64,000 bases of DNA. Origin: Nostoc sp. LPT. GTDB taxonomy: Bacteria; Cyanobacteriota; Cyanobacteriia; Cyanobacteriales; Nostocaceae. Below are positions 26,289 to 35,818 of this stretch, piece after piece. Numbering within the stretch: position 1 is the stretch's first letter; every line of letters begins with the position of its first letter. The notes beneath the pieces are model-generated. The model was not told the origin of the DNA. It did not search any database and saw only the letters and a list, made by a program, of their open reading frames with translations. The stretch is taken from positions 1 through 64,000 of the forward strand of contig NZ_JABXKF010000144.1 of NCBI RefSeq assembly GCF_017115165.1. Reading direction: 5' to 3'. A program made the translations under genes and the position numbers.

Positions 26289-27068
26289 ATGACTTCCTTA
26301 TCGGCATTAACTTTACCTGACCATACCCAGTTACCAGACTCAGACGGTACATTCGTGAAAAACTGGCAAGAGCATCCTCAAAGTATCTTGCTCACTGACT
26401 CGATTACACCTGTTTTAGAGGAACTTCATCCTGATAGTCAATATTGTATTGGGCAAGATTTAGGTATCTACTGGCGATTGACAGATCCTCCAGAGAAAGG
26501 GGCTGAAGCACCAGACTGGTTTTATGTATCCAATGTACCACCGACCCTTGAAGGTAAAACGCGGCGTTCTTATGTGCTGTGGAAAGAGTACGTCGCGCCC
26601 TTGATTGTGATTGAGTTTGTCTCTGGAGATGGTTCAGAAGAACGAGATAACACACCGCCATCTCAAGGGGAAGGTGGAAATGTTGGTAAATTTTGGGTTT
26701 ATGAGCAGGCAATTCGAGTCCCTTATTATGGGATTTATGAAGTAGCAAAAGCGCAAGTGGAAGTTTACCATCTAATTGATAATACCTATCAACTGATGAA
26801 ACCCAATGAACGGGGACATTACCCAATTGCTCCTATGGGGGTAGAGTTAGGAATCTGGCAGGGTTTGTATCAAAATGCAGAGTTACCTTGGCTGCGGTGG
26901 TGGGATGCACAAGGAAATTTATTGTTAACAGGTTATGAACGCACGGAAGTTGAGCGACAAAGGGCGGAAGTTGAGCGACAAAAGCGGCTCTTAATTACAG
27001 AGAAGTTGCGTACTCTGTCTCCTGAACAACTCAACGCTTTAGGAATTGACCCAGAAATGTTGGATTAA
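26289..27068 (+). CDS. Uma2-family endonuclease
   Basis: 259 residues from ATG 26289 (TTG 26277 upstream is less likely). Uma2/DUF820 core: APDWFYVSNVPP supplies the Asp, and VAPLIVIEFVSGDGSEERD the Glu and acidic tail, followed by the strand YGIYEVAKAQVEVYHL. The C-terminus has the family's charged helix (RTEVERQRAEVERQKR). It belongs to the PD-(D/E)XK fold families hugely expanded in cyanobacteria; the target is unknown. Confidence 0.85.
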   Translation: MTSLSALTLPDHTQLPDSDGTFVKNWQEHPQSILLTDSITPVLEELHPDSQYCIGQDLGIYWRLTDPPEKGAEAPDWFYVSNVPPTLEGKTRRSYVLWKEYVAPLIVIEFVSGDGSEERDNTPPSQGEGGNVGKFWVYEQAIRVPYYGIYEVAKAQVEVYHLIDNTYQLMKPNERGHYPIAPMGVELGIWQGLYQNAELPWLRWWDAQGNLLLTGYERTEVERQRAEVERQKRLLITEKLRTLSPEQLNALGIDPEMLD

Positions 27069-27228
27069 GGAAAATCTCGATATCAATAATTTAATAAAGT
27101 TGTTTCTTGGTTAGCACTGCTGTTATTTTGGGTACTCTTATCTTGTAAAGGGTTTTTAGATAGACACAAAATTTCTATGGCGACTGCACCAAGAATTGAG
27201 TCTAGTAATCTGAGCATAGCTGATCTAT

Positions 27229-27543
27229 TCAGAGAGTTTTATTCAGTAAATATTCAAATTCTTTATCTCGTATATCACAAGTCACCATCACATCAGGATA
27301 AAAATAGCGATTTATGACCTCAATTTGTGCTTTCATGCCTAACATATAGACACGGCAACCACTACCCCAGAGATGGTTTCGTAACAGCATAGATACATTC
27401 ATGCTAACTGTAACATGAGCATCATTTGCCCCTGCCATTGCGTAGACTTGCACATCAATATACTCGTGTTTGATTTCACTTACTTTCTCGCCTTCTAAAT
27501 ATTCTTCTGGGGAGATATAGTACTCACTTTGGCTAATGACCAT
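27229..27543 (-). pseudogene. Truncated Uma2-family protein
   Basis: 104 residues from ATG 27543. It begins with the Uma2 opening (SPEEYLEGEKVSEIKHEYID, then YAMAGANDAHVTVSMNV) and reaches PDVMVTCDIRDKEFEYLLNK. It stops where full-length members (about 190 residues) continue to the catalytic Glu strand. The missing C-terminal half makes catalytic activity unlikely. Confidence 0.7.
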
Positions 27544-27591
27544 TTTAGTACCTTAGTAGTTTTATTAAACATTTTAACTGATACAACAAAT

Positions 27592-29187
27592 CTAATGGGC
27601 GACAGCGCCACCAGTTGGCTTCACCTTTTTGAGGAATAAAATAGCAATTCCACTAACTAACAAAGCAATGCCAATAAAGTAGAAACAATCGTTAAAAGCC
27701 ATCACAAATGCTTCCCGGCGGACTATGTTGGATATAGATGCGATCGCTTGATTTTTTGCTGTACTTAAATCTGCTCCGCGACTAATAAAATACTGCGTCA
27801 TTTGGTCAATTCGCTGTTGAGTTTCTGGATTATATAAAGATACTCCATCACCCAATATATTTGAGTGAAATTGCTCTCTATTTGCTAATAAAGTCGCTAA
27901 AGAAGCAATTCCAATAGAACCGCCCAGATTCCGCATCATATTAAATAAACCACTTGCTGAACCTGCTTCTTTCGGACTCAAACCAGCAGTAGCAATAGAA
28001 CTAAGCGGCACCATAATTAGGGGTTGTCCCATTGCACGCACAAATTGCGACCAGCGTAATTGATCTAATCCTGTTTCATTAGTCATTCCAGAGTTCATAA
28101 ATGCACTTATAGAAAATAAAGCTACACCAAAAGCTACCATGAAACGCACATCAATACGTTGCATCAATTTTGGTATGAGGGGAATAATAAATAGTTGGGG
28201 AATACCAGCCCAAATCAATACTTCACCAATTTGCAGAGCATTGTATTTTTGAATTTGGGCGAGATACAACGGTAAAATATAAATTGAACCATACAATCCT
28301 ACTCCCAGTGACACATTGACAATACTGGCTAATCCAAAGTTCCGCCTAAGTACAAGCCGTAAATTAATAAATGGTTGTTTACGAGTTAATTCTATAAAGA
28401 AAAATATCGCCAAAAAAATTACCGCAATCACACTTAAGCGCACAATTAACGCTGAACCAAACCAATCTTTGCGGCTACCTTCTTCTAAAACAATTTGTAG
28501 AGAACCTAACCCAATAGCCATCGCAATAATTCCCCACCAGTCACCTTGTTTGAGTAAATTAATTTGGGGTTTTTCTTGCTTAATTCCATACCAAACACCA
28601 GCCAGCATTAATGCCCCTGGAATTACATTTATATAAAAGTTGTATTCCCAACCAAAATTTTCGGTTAACCAACCTCCTAATGTTGGGCCAATTGAGGGTG
28701 CAAAAACTGCACTAAACCCAAATGCAGCTAACCCAACTGATTGTTTTGATTGGGGTAAAGTTGTTAAGACAACTGTCATAGCTGTAGGAATTAATACTCC
28801 TCCGCTAAAACCTTGTAAGGCGCGAAAGAAAATCATGGAATTAAGATCCCATGCCCAACCACAGCAAATAGAAAAGAAGATAAATAGTGCAGTATTGACT
28901 AATAAATAACGTTGCAGAGAAAATACTCGTGACAACCATCCTGTTAGAGGAATTACCACAATTTCTGCGACAAGATACGCGGTAGAAATCCAAGAACCTT
29001 CTTCGAGAGTTGCTCCTAAACTTGCTTGAATATCTTGCAGCGAAGCATTAGTTATTTGAATATCTAATACCGCCATAAATGCACCAAGCATACTGGCTAA
29101 TACACCAATCCAGGTTTTTAGCGGTACACGCTCTGGTGGTAAAGCAGGATTTTGCCCTTGCTGACGAATTACACCTGTATTAACCAT
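27592..29187 (-). CDS. emrB: DHA2-family MFS drug exporter (EmrB/QacA type)
   Basis: 531 residues with about 14 hydrophobic helices. The antiporter motif appears as SIGPTLGGWLTENFGWEYNF, with an early GAFMAVLDIQITNASL matching the family's D1 motif. It would export amphipathic compounds by proton antiport across the inner membrane with the EmrA-like adaptor encoded upstream in the same direction. It is the last gene of the marR-emrA-MFS-emrB cluster and lies 176 nt after the second MFS gene. Confidence 0.9.
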   Translation of the reverse strand: MVNTGVIRQQGQNPALPPERVPLKTWIGVLASMLGAFMAVLDIQITNASLQDIQASLGATLEEGSWISTAYLVAEIVVIPLTGWLSRVFSLQRYLLVNTALFIFFSICCGWAWDLNSMIFFRALQGFSGGVLIPTAMTVVLTTLPQSKQSVGLAAFGFSAVFAPSIGPTLGGWLTENFGWEYNFYINVIPGALMLAGVWYGIKQEKPQINLLKQGDWWGIIAMAIGLGSLQIVLEEGSRKDWFGSALIVRLSVIAVIFLAIFFFIELTRKQPFINLRLVLRRNFGLASIVNVSLGVGLYGSIYILPLYLAQIQKYNALQIGEVLIWAGIPQLFIIPLIPKLMQRIDVRFMVAFGVALFSISAFMNSGMTNETGLDQLRWSQFVRAMGQPLIMVPLSSIATAGLSPKEAGSASGLFNMMRNLGGSIGIASLATLLANREQFHSNILGDGVSLYNPETQQRIDQMTQYFISRGADLSTAKNQAIASISNIVRREAFVMAFNDCFYFIGIALLVSGIAILFLKKVKPTGGAVAH

Positions 29188-29363
29188 AACTTTGTTCCAT
29201 TTTCAAGGTTAAGTAGCAAAAAATGTTCTTATTAAATCTTATATCAACATGTTCTTTGCCTCTGCGTGAGCTTGAATCAGCAACCCTAAAAATTAAAAAA
29301 TAATTGCTATAGAAAGCTCCATTAAGGTAAATATAAATTTCACTGCGGTTATTTATCTTAAAA

Positions 29364-30617
29364 TTATTGAGTCGTAATAATCCCCTTTTGCTCATAAATT
29401 GGACGCATTATTTTTCTTAAAGCAGGCAACTGTCTGCTAAAAATAATTGACCCTAAAATACAAGCTATCCCATCAATCATTAAAGTGTTAGGAGCGCCAA
29501 TATGACTTGCTAAAAAACCTCCTAATAAATTACCCACGGGAATCATCCCCAAAAATGACATTGTATATAAGCTCATCAATCGCCCGCGTTTATCGTCTTC
29601 GACAATGGTTTGTAAAAATGTATTGCTAGCAGCAATCTGGAGAATTGTTCCTAAGCCAACGAATAACATTGTAAATAAAGAAAGTGGTAAAAATCGAGAC
29701 AAAGAAAAGCCGATTAAACCAGTACCTAAAATTGCTGGAGCTAAGGCAATCAATTTGCCAATTCCTAAGATTGTTTGGCGCGTAGCTAGATAAATACCAC
29801 CAGTTAAGGCTCCAACTCCAGATGCCGCCATCAAAAATCCCAAGGTTTCTGCACTACCTTTGAGGACTTGTTCGGCAATAACTGGCACGAGAATAGTGTT
29901 TTGCAGTCCCATGAGGCTGACTAAAGCTGATAGCAATAAAATGGAGCGAATGGGTGAGAAGCTAAAGGCATATACAAATCCCTCTTTGACTTTTTGTAAG
30001 GGATTACCGTCAGTTACCGAATTTTTCCAAGGTTTAACTTTCATCGCCAATAAAGCGGCGATTACAGCAACGTAGCTCAAACCATCAATTAAAAAACAAT
30101 AACCAGTTCCAACGCCAGCAATTAATAAACCGCCGATCGCAGGGCCAATTAATCGTGCACCGTTGAACATCGTTGAATTGATAGCGATCGCATTGGCTAA
30201 ATCTTCTCTACGTTCAACCAATTCGGGCACCAAAGCTTGACGGGCTGGCGCATCTAAGGCGTTAATAAATCCTTGAAACAAGCTCAAAGCGATGATATGC
30301 CATACCTGAATCACACCAGTTAACGCCAGCGCTGCTAATGTTAATGATTGAATCATCGCCAAGACTTGCGTACCAATTAAGGTACGATACCGAGAAAAGC
30401 GATCTACAAATACTCCGCCAAAGGGAGCTAAAAAAAAGTTAGGAATTTGACTCGAAAATCCCACAACTCCTAGCATTAATGGGGATTTTGTCAAGTCATA
30501 AACTAGCCAAATTGTGGCAAGTTGCGTCATCCACGTCCCAATTAGGGAAATACCTTGCCCAGCAAAAAACAGCTGGTAGTTTCTTGACCTTAAAGCAGGT
30601 AGTAGCGATTTTTTCAT
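29364..30617 (-). CDS. MFS_3-type exporter, EntS-like
   Basis: 417 residues, 12 predicted helices. The N-terminal ALRSRNYQLFFAGQGISLIG and GTWMTQLATIWLVYDLT are diagnostic of the MFS_3/EntS group. The cytoplasmic loop motif GGVFVDRFSRYRTL is present. EntS exports enterobactin in enterobacteria. The efflux cluster and two TonB siderophore receptors within 10 kb make siderophore export plausible, but the substrate is unknown. It lies between emrA and emrB on the same strand, separated from emrA by a MITE. Confidence 0.85.
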   Translation of the reverse strand: MKKSLLPALRSRNYQLFFAGQGISLIGTWMTQLATIWLVYDLTKSPLMLGVVGFSSQIPNFFLAPFGGVFVDRFSRYRTLIGTQVLAMIQSLTLAALALTGVIQVWHIIALSLFQGFINALDAPARQALVPELVERREDLANAIAINSTMFNGARLIGPAIGGLLIAGVGTGYCFLIDGLSYVAVIAALLAMKVKPWKNSVTDGNPLQKVKEGFVYAFSFSPIRSILLLSALVSLMGLQNTILVPVIAEQVLKGSAETLGFLMAASGVGALTGGIYLATRQTILGIGKLIALAPAILGTGLIGFSLSRFLPLSLFTMLFVGLGTILQIAASNTFLQTIVEDDKRGRLMSLYTMSFLGMIPVGNLLGGFLASHIGAPNTLMIDGIACILGSIIFSRQLPALRKIMRPIYEQKGIITTQ

Positions 30618-30746
30618 ATCAGGCTTGTTTTATACCAATCTGCTTTCATAGATATCATCTCACCTCATCTCTATACGCCTCTCTATAGATGTAGGAGAAT
30701 GTCATAAGCAGAAAGAGGTTTTTCATCTGTTTGCAGGCAATTTCGT

Positions 30747-30888
30747 ATTAATGATGTCCGGTTGATTACTTACTAAACCCCAAGAACCCCACCCCGCCAA
30801 AGCTACGCTTTGTCTCCCCTCCGCGCAGGCGGGGAGGGGCTGGGGGTGGGGTTCTTTTATTATGGGTAATTTGGGGAACATGATATTA
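30747..30888. mobile_element. MITE-like element with strong GC hairpin, ATGATGTCC ends
   Basis: Ends TTAATGATGTCC..GATTAC (30747 on) and GGGTAATTTGGGGAACATGATATTA (to 30888) are inverted and match the family at 23.8 kb. Inside, AAGAACCCCACCCC (30782-30795) pairs perfectly with GGGGTGGGGTTCTT (30843-30856), followed by TTATTAT on the plus strand. The right end coincides with the emrA stop codon. The hairpin may attenuate transcription between emrA and the MFS gene. Confidence 0.6.
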
Positions 30889-32358
30889 CTTGACTTCCAC
30901 CGCAACTTCCGCAGACATCCCAGGAGTAATCCGCGATTCGTATCCTTGAATGCTCTTTTGGTCGAAAACTACTTTTACTGGGATGCGCTGCACAACTTTA
31001 GTAAAGTTACCTGTAGCATTATCCGGTGGCAATAAGGCAAACTGAGCGCCGGAAGCAGGGGAAATACTGTCAACACGACCAATAAAGGTGTGATGAGGGA
31101 AACTATCCAGCTTGATCTCTACTGGCTCTCCTGGACGCATCTTTTCTAATTGGGTTTCTTTGAAGTTTGCAATTACCCAATAGTTGTTATCCACGATCGC
31201 CATTAATGGTGTTCCCACTGCAACTCTGTTACCAACTTCGACGTTTTTTCTACCTACCCGTCCAGCGCTGGGGGCAGTAACATTGGCATAAGATAGTTGC
31301 AATTGTGCGTCTTTCAGCGATGCTTCTGATTGCGCGATCGCCGCTTTTGCCGCTTCGTATTGGCTACGTTTGACTGTGGTATCTTGTCCGCCTGCGGTAG
31401 CTTGTTGCAATCCTCCCTTAGATGCTGCCAATTTAGCTTGGGCGTTGGTGACATTTTCTTGCGCTTGTGCTAACTGAGACTGGGCTTTGGCGACACCAAC
31501 TTTGGCGGAGGCTAACTGGGCTTGGGCTTGTTGTACTCCTTGAATCGCGGCATTTTTCTGTGCTTTGGCTACATCATAAGCAGCCTTGGCTGTGTCTAGT
31601 TGCTGACGAGGAATCGCACCTGTTTTATACAATTCGTTATAACGATTGTAATCTGCTTGGGCTTTTTCCAAATTCGCGTTTGTTTGCGCTACCTGCGCTT
31701 GGGCGGCGGGAATCCCAGCTTGGGCTTCTTGTACTGCTGCAAGGGATGCGGGAATCCCAGCTTGAGCTTCTTGTACTGCTGCTTGGGCTGTTGAAATTGC
31801 TGCTACTGCACTACTGACATCTCCTTGCGCTTGAGTTGTTTTACCAGTAGTGGTTTGTGAACTCAAAGCAATATTTGCTTGGGCGGCTTGCGCCTGACCA
31901 CGAGCATTTTCTAGGGCTGCTTGTGCCTGTTGCACCTTACTTTCATAGTCCCGTGGATCTAACTTCACCAACAATTGTCCCGGTTGCACCAGTTGGTTAT
32001 CATTCACTAGCACCTCATTTATAGTTCCAGGAATGCGGCTACTAACTTGGTGAATATTTCCCTCAACGGTGGCGTTGTCTGTTTCCTGGTGGGTGGAGGC
32101 GTATTGCCAGTAGTGAAAACCAAAAGTACTTGCGGCGATCGCACCCACACCTAATCCTGCCAAAATTAAACCAGTCGGTCTTTTGGGCTTCGGTTTCGCT
32201 GGAACTTCTTTCTCGATCTCAGGAGTTACAACAGGTGCTTCTGCTGTTGCGGATGTCTGTGTAGTAGCAGTTTCTAAAGTCTCTAAATCAGGAATCACTT
32301 CTTTTTCTAAAATTATGGTCTTGTGTCCGTTGCGTCCGTTCAAGGTATTAGCACCCAT
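30886..32358 (-). CDS. emrA: HlyD/EmrA-family membrane fusion protein
   Basis: 490 residues. A Pro/Glu/Lys-rich cytoplasmic leader is followed by one transmembrane helix (about 62-84, LILAGLGVGAIAASTFGFHY) and a lipoyl/barrel-sandwich half (VSSRIPGTINEVLVNDNQLV). A long Ala/Gln-rich coiled-coil hairpin follows (about 150-330), then the second lipoyl half (TAPSAGRVGRKNVEVGNRV) and a beta-barrel end. It bridges the inner-membrane MFS pump to an outer-membrane TolC-type channel. It is the second gene after marR, with its own operator at 32448-32466. Confidence 0.92.
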   Translation of the reverse strand: MGANTLNGRNGHKTIILEKEVIPDLETLETATTQTSATAEAPVVTPEIEKEVPAKPKPKRPTGLILAGLGVGAIAASTFGFHYWQYASTHQETDNATVEGNIHQVSSRIPGTINEVLVNDNQLVQPGQLLVKLDPRDYESKVQQAQAALENARGQAQAAQANIALSSQTTTGKTTQAQGDVSSAVAAISTAQAAVQEAQAGIPASLAAVQEAQAGIPAAQAQVAQTNANLEKAQADYNRYNELYKTGAIPRQQLDTAKAAYDVAKAQKNAAIQGVQQAQAQLASAKVGVAKAQSQLAQAQENVTNAQAKLAASKGGLQQATAGGQDTTVKRSQYEAAKAAIAQSEASLKDAQLQLSYANVTAPSAGRVGRKNVEVGNRVAVGTPLMAIVDNNYWVIANFKETQLEKMRPGEPVEIKLDSFPHHTFIGRVDSISPASGAQFALLPPDNATGNFTKVVQRIPVKVVFDQKSIQGYESRITPGMSAEVAVEVK

Positions 32359-32447
32359 TATTATTACCTCGCTTGCTCGTTCAATAATTTGATTGATAGT
32401 CGTTTATTTAGAATGCGTAGTTTTTTCTGAAAAAAATTCTTATTTCC

Positions 32448-32466
32448 TTAGTATGCGTACTATTAT
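32448..32466 (-). promoter_or_regulatory. Candidate MarR operator upstream of emrA
   Basis: TTAGTATGCGTACTATTAT differs at only two of 19 positions from the site upstream of marR. The core AGTATGCGTACT is a near-perfect palindrome. In the minus orientation a GATAAT hexamer overlaps its upstream edge, where a -10 box would sit. About 90 nt lie between it and the emrA start. Confidence 0.7.
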
Positions 32467-32520
32467 CTCAAAACATATCTTTACATTGCCTCCCCCAGTC
32501 GGGTGATTATAAAATCATCT

Positions 32521-32988
32521 TTAAGAGAGGTTAGCGATCGCCCGATTCAACATTTGGGAAAACAGTTCTCGGTCAGCAAAGGAAATACCGTCCATCGCTT
32601 CATCACGCACGGCTGCGGCGATTGGCGGCAAAACAGCTTCTAGTTCCTTACCTGCATCTGTGAGCCAAATTCGCCAGATGCGGCGATCGTTAGTGTCCCG
32701 TTCTCGACGCACCAAGCCGCGTTCTTCCATCCGATCTAGTACGCCTGTTAAAGTCCCTCCCACTTGTTTGAGTTTGTCCCCAATACTAGAAGTAGGTAAA
32801 CCATCTTCTTGCCAAAGACAGCACAACACCAACCAGTGAAATGGCGTCAGTCCAAAGGGTTCTAGCCTCTCAGTAAACTTGCGACTCAGCAGTTGTGAGA
32901 CTAATTTGATTCTGTAGCCCAAATTGTATGGTGCCAGATTTTGCTGCCACGACTCTAAAAGTGGGGAGTGATTAGATGTAGAAACCAT
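32521..32988 (-). CDS. MarR-family transcriptional repressor
   Basis: 155 residues. Winged helix-turn-helix: LPTSSIGDKLKQVGGTLTGV as recognition segment, the wing ERRGLVRRERDTNDRRIWRI-type region (MEERGLVRRERDTNDRRI) and dimerisation helices at both ends. MarR proteins repress adjacent efflux genes and are released by phenolic ligands. Two matching palindromes, one at its own promoter and one before emrA, indicate autoregulation and control of the pump. Confidence 0.92.
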   Translation of the reverse strand: MVSTSNHSPLLESWQQNLAPYNLGYRIKLVSQLLSRKFTERLEPFGLTPFHWLVLCCLWQEDGLPTSSIGDKLKQVGGTLTGVLDRMEERGLVRRERDTNDRRIWRIWLTDAGKELEAVLPPIAAAVRDEAMDGISFADRELFSQMLNRAIANLS

Positions 32989-33000
32989 TTAAGATAATAC

Positions 33001-33043
33001 TTAGTGTACGTACTATTATAACTAGATTGATATTATTTAGCAA
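33001..33043 (-). promoter_or_regulatory. marR promoter with overlapping operator
   Basis: On the minus strand TTGCTA (33043-33038) and TATAAT (33020-33015) are separated by 17 nt, a good sigma-70-type promoter. The operator TTAGTGTACGTACTATTAT (33001-33019) overlaps the -10 box and contains the palindrome AGTGTACGTACT, about 13 nt before the marR ATG. Binding would block RNA polymerase. Confidence 0.75.
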
Positions 33044-33062
33044 TATTTGCTTTGCATCTATC

Positions 33063-34721
33063 TTAGGGAAGAACTTGAATCAACTGGTACTCTTTTACTG
33101 TACCAAGAACGTGGTGAGTCCGAGATAATTTAGGGGACTGGTCAGTATAGATTAAAGCATAGCTCAAAGCTGGTACTTGGGAAATAGAAACTACTGCTTG
33201 GGGACGAATAGAAAGATAGAAATTAAGCAGTACTTGGATTTTCTGGTCTATTTGCACAAGGTAGATCGGATGAGATTGGATAATTGAAGCGATCGCACTT
33301 TGTTGTAAAAAAGTTCTTAAAACAGGATTATAGTCACTTAACAAACCGATGCTACCCATCGTTGCCAAAGTCAGCCAACAGGTAATTAACCATCCTGCAA
33401 TCCAGTAACGGGCTGTGAGAAACTTCTTGCCAAAGTGGTAACGACTAATCCACACCACAGGTAAAATTAACCAACCCAACCCCATAGCCAAACCAATAGT
33501 TGCATACTTGCGGATGTCAGAACCAGCGTAACTAATAGCGACAGTACTAGCTATTACAAGAAAAACACCGAATCCACCAAAGCCATAACTGAGGTTTCGA
33601 GAAAGATTATTCCTTGCAAAAAAGTTCAATATATTTTTTTTACCTTTTTGAAGAGGAAATTGTGGGTGAATTCCTGTCTGGTAAATATTGCCTAACCAGC
33701 TTAAACCCACAGATGCTAACAAAGCTATAAACGGATAAAGGCAAAGACTATAGTGAGGTAAACGAGTGCTAAAAACACTAAGTTCTACAAATAAGACAAG
33801 TGGAAAACCAACTAATATTAACTGGTAAAGAGGAATGGGACGACGGACAGTTAAAAACAAACCTAAAAGTCCGAAAAAAGCCCAAGGAAATGCTTTTAAA
33901 GGAATATTCCATACATAGAATAGCGGCCCATTATGCTCCCGATCTTCAGAACCTAGCTGCACAACAAACTTGAGCAACTCCTCAAAACTCTGATTTCCAT
34001 AGTGCAGCCAGCTTAACCACAGCCAAATGCCAGTGGGTATTAAACCTACGAAAAAGCCTAGATATAAAATTGGATTAGTAAGATGACGATGACGGTGATG
34101 TTCCCAAATTAAATAAGGTAATAAAGCGATAATTGGCAAAAAAATCATAAAGCTTCTGACTAAGAAGCCTAAACCTAAACTTAAACCAGCTAGAAAACTC
34201 CAAAAATAGTGATGTTTAGGATGTAATTCTGTTTTTATTAAACAGAAAATAGCTAAAAGTACCAAGAAAATTATTGGTACATCAGGCGTACTTAAGCGAG
34301 AGTATTGTAGCCAAAGAAATTCCACACTTAAAATTGCAGTAGCTAGCCAAGCTAATTTTTTGCCTAGCATAATTTTGCCAATTTCATACACCAGCCATAA
34401 GCTAAAAATGCTAGCAATCATACTAGGAAGACGCGCACTAATATCACTGATCCCAAACAACTTGTAGAAACTGGCAATTAACCAATAAGACCCAGGTGTT
34501 TTATGATGTGCCCTTTCCCAAGAAGTTATCCAATTACCAGAATCAAACATCAGACGGGCACGCGAAGCGTAAAGGGCTTCATCATGTGCCATCAGGCTAT
34601 TGTGCCCAGAAGTAAATAATAATAAGGGTAGCATCCAAAGGAACAAACTTAAATAGGGTAACGATTCTACCAGGCGGCTTTTTCGCCAAATATGCTGCCA
34701 GAAGTGTAGTTTATGGAACAT
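33063..34721 (-). CDS. GT39/ArnT-like membrane glycosyltransferase
   Basis: 552 residues with about a dozen hydrophobic helices. The first periplasmic loop has AHDEALYASRARLMFDSGNW (catalytic Asp-Glu region) and KTPGSYWLIASFYKLFG, typical of the dolichyl-phosphate-mannose/ArnT family (PMT_2). Such enzymes move a sugar from polyprenyl phosphate to lipid or protein in the periplasm. Donor and acceptor are unknown. It lies upstream of marR in the same direction but probably in a separate unit, because the marR promoter lies between them. Confidence 0.85.
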   Translation of the reverse strand: MFHKLHFWQHIWRKSRLVESLPYLSLFLWMLPLLLFTSGHNSLMAHDEALYASRARLMFDSGNWITSWERAHHKTPGSYWLIASFYKLFGISDISARLPSMIASIFSLWLVYEIGKIMLGKKLAWLATAILSVEFLWLQYSRLSTPDVPIIFLVLLAIFCLIKTELHPKHHYFWSFLAGLSLGLGFLVRSFMIFLPIIALLPYLIWEHHRHRHLTNPILYLGFFVGLIPTGIWLWLSWLHYGNQSFEELLKFVVQLGSEDREHNGPLFYVWNIPLKAFPWAFFGLLGLFLTVRRPIPLYQLILVGFPLVLFVELSVFSTRLPHYSLCLYPFIALLASVGLSWLGNIYQTGIHPQFPLQKGKKNILNFFARNNLSRNLSYGFGGFGVFLVIASTVAISYAGSDIRKYATIGLAMGLGWLILPVVWISRYHFGKKFLTARYWIAGWLITCWLTLATMGSIGLLSDYNPVLRTFLQQSAIASIIQSHPIYLVQIDQKIQVLLNFYLSIRPQAVVSISQVPALSYALIYTDQSPKLSRTHHVLGTVKEYQLIQVLP

Positions 34722-34858
34722 TGAATTGATAAAATTGAATGTTGCTATTTAGACTCGTTTAAGTATCCTGTTGTTATTAAAATATGTTACATAGTGATTG
34801 TTGAAAAATACTTGAAATTGCCACATTTTTCCGAAAAAGTTCTCCCAAATAGAGATTT

Positions 34859-35503
34859 ATGCAGTTAAGACCGAATCAACGCCTGAAATTAGATGACACA
34901 GACGATAAGCTGTTCTATGCCTATCCTCGCTTCGTTACCCATGTGGATGAAGGATTTATTCAACAGCTAACAGATTTATATCGCGATCGCCTCAAACCCA
35001 ACACCCGCATTTTTGATATGATGAGCAGTTGGGTGTCTCATCTGCCAGAAGAGATGGAGTTTGACCATGTGGAGGGACACGGACTCAATGGTGAGGAATT
35101 AGCACGTAATGCCCGCTTAAATCATTACTTTGTGCAAAATTTTAACGAAAATCCCCAGCTACCTTTACCAGATGAAGATTTTGATGCTGTTCTCAACTGC
35201 GTATCTGTGCAATATGTGCAATATCCAGAAGCAGTATTTTCCGAAATTTACCGCATCCTAAAACCCGGTGGTGTTGCAATTATCAGCTTTTCTAACCGGA
35301 TGTTTTTTGAAAAAGCGATTCAAGCTTGGCGAGAGGCTTCAGAAGCACAGCGAGTGGAATTAGTCAAAGAGTATTTTGCCTCAGTTCCAGGATTTACAAC
35401 CGCAGAAGTTATAGCTCATAAATCAACATTACCGAATTTATTACAGTGGTTGGGTGCAGCTGGAGGAGATCCGTTTTATGCCGTCATAGCTTACCGCAGT
35501 TAA
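34859..35503 (+). CDS. Class I SAM-dependent methyltransferase
   Basis: 214 residues from ATG 34859. The Rossmann-type pattern has motif I degenerate (RIFDMMSSWVSHLP), motif II-like LPDEDFDAVLNCVSVQYV and a post-motif YRILKPGGVAIISFSNRMFF, as in Methyltransf_11 proteins. The usual GxGxG is not conserved, so the SAM site is atypical. The substrate is unknown. It is divergent from the glycosyltransferase with a 137-nt shared promoter region. Confidence 0.82.
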   Translation: MQLRPNQRLKLDDTDDKLFYAYPRFVTHVDEGFIQQLTDLYRDRLKPNTRIFDMMSSWVSHLPEEMEFDHVEGHGLNGEELARNARLNHYFVQNFNENPQLPLPDEDFDAVLNCVSVQYVQYPEAVFSEIYRILKPGGVAIISFSNRMFFEKAIQAWREASEAQRVELVKEYFASVPGFTTAEVIAHKSTLPNLLQWLGAAGGDPFYAVIAYRS

Positions 35504-35818
35504 GTCAAATATTCACTAGTGCAGCTTGGCAGCCGTCGGCTGCTACAAACTCTCCCCAATGGAACAATTAAAGAGTAGGAACACCCTAAGATTTACTACA
35601 ACTTGCTTTAATCCGTGAAGTTTTTGGCGTAGGTTCAACAGTAGAAACCGACCCAAATAATGGTAAGTTACACATCAAGACTTCTCGGTTTAGCTCTAAG
35701 CAGTGCTGAGAACGGAGAATTAAGTTGTTGACTATAATTTCCAGTTCCTCTAGAGAAAAAGTGAATGCTCTACGCTTCTATCCTCACGGATAGAAGCGTA
35801 GGATGCCAGGGGGTTTGC
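35504..35818. other. Intergenic region with a coding-like relic
   Basis: Holds the small palindrome GCAGCCGTCGGCTGC near 35530 and a short open stretch around 35605-35709 that reads LIREVFGVGSTVETDPNNGK and ends at TGA. It has no start codon or family match that I can name, so it may be a gene relic. It also contains the perfect hairpin at 35770. Confidence 0.35.
35770..35801 (-). terminator. Perfect 14-bp hairpin downstream of the TonB receptor
   Basis: CTACGCTTCTATCC, loop TCAC, GGATAGAAGCGTAG. It lies 18 nt beyond the receptor stop codon on the minus strand and is followed in that direction by a pyrimidine-rich stretch (CACTTTTTCTC). It could end receptor transcription or stabilise the mRNA. 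Confidence 0.55.
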
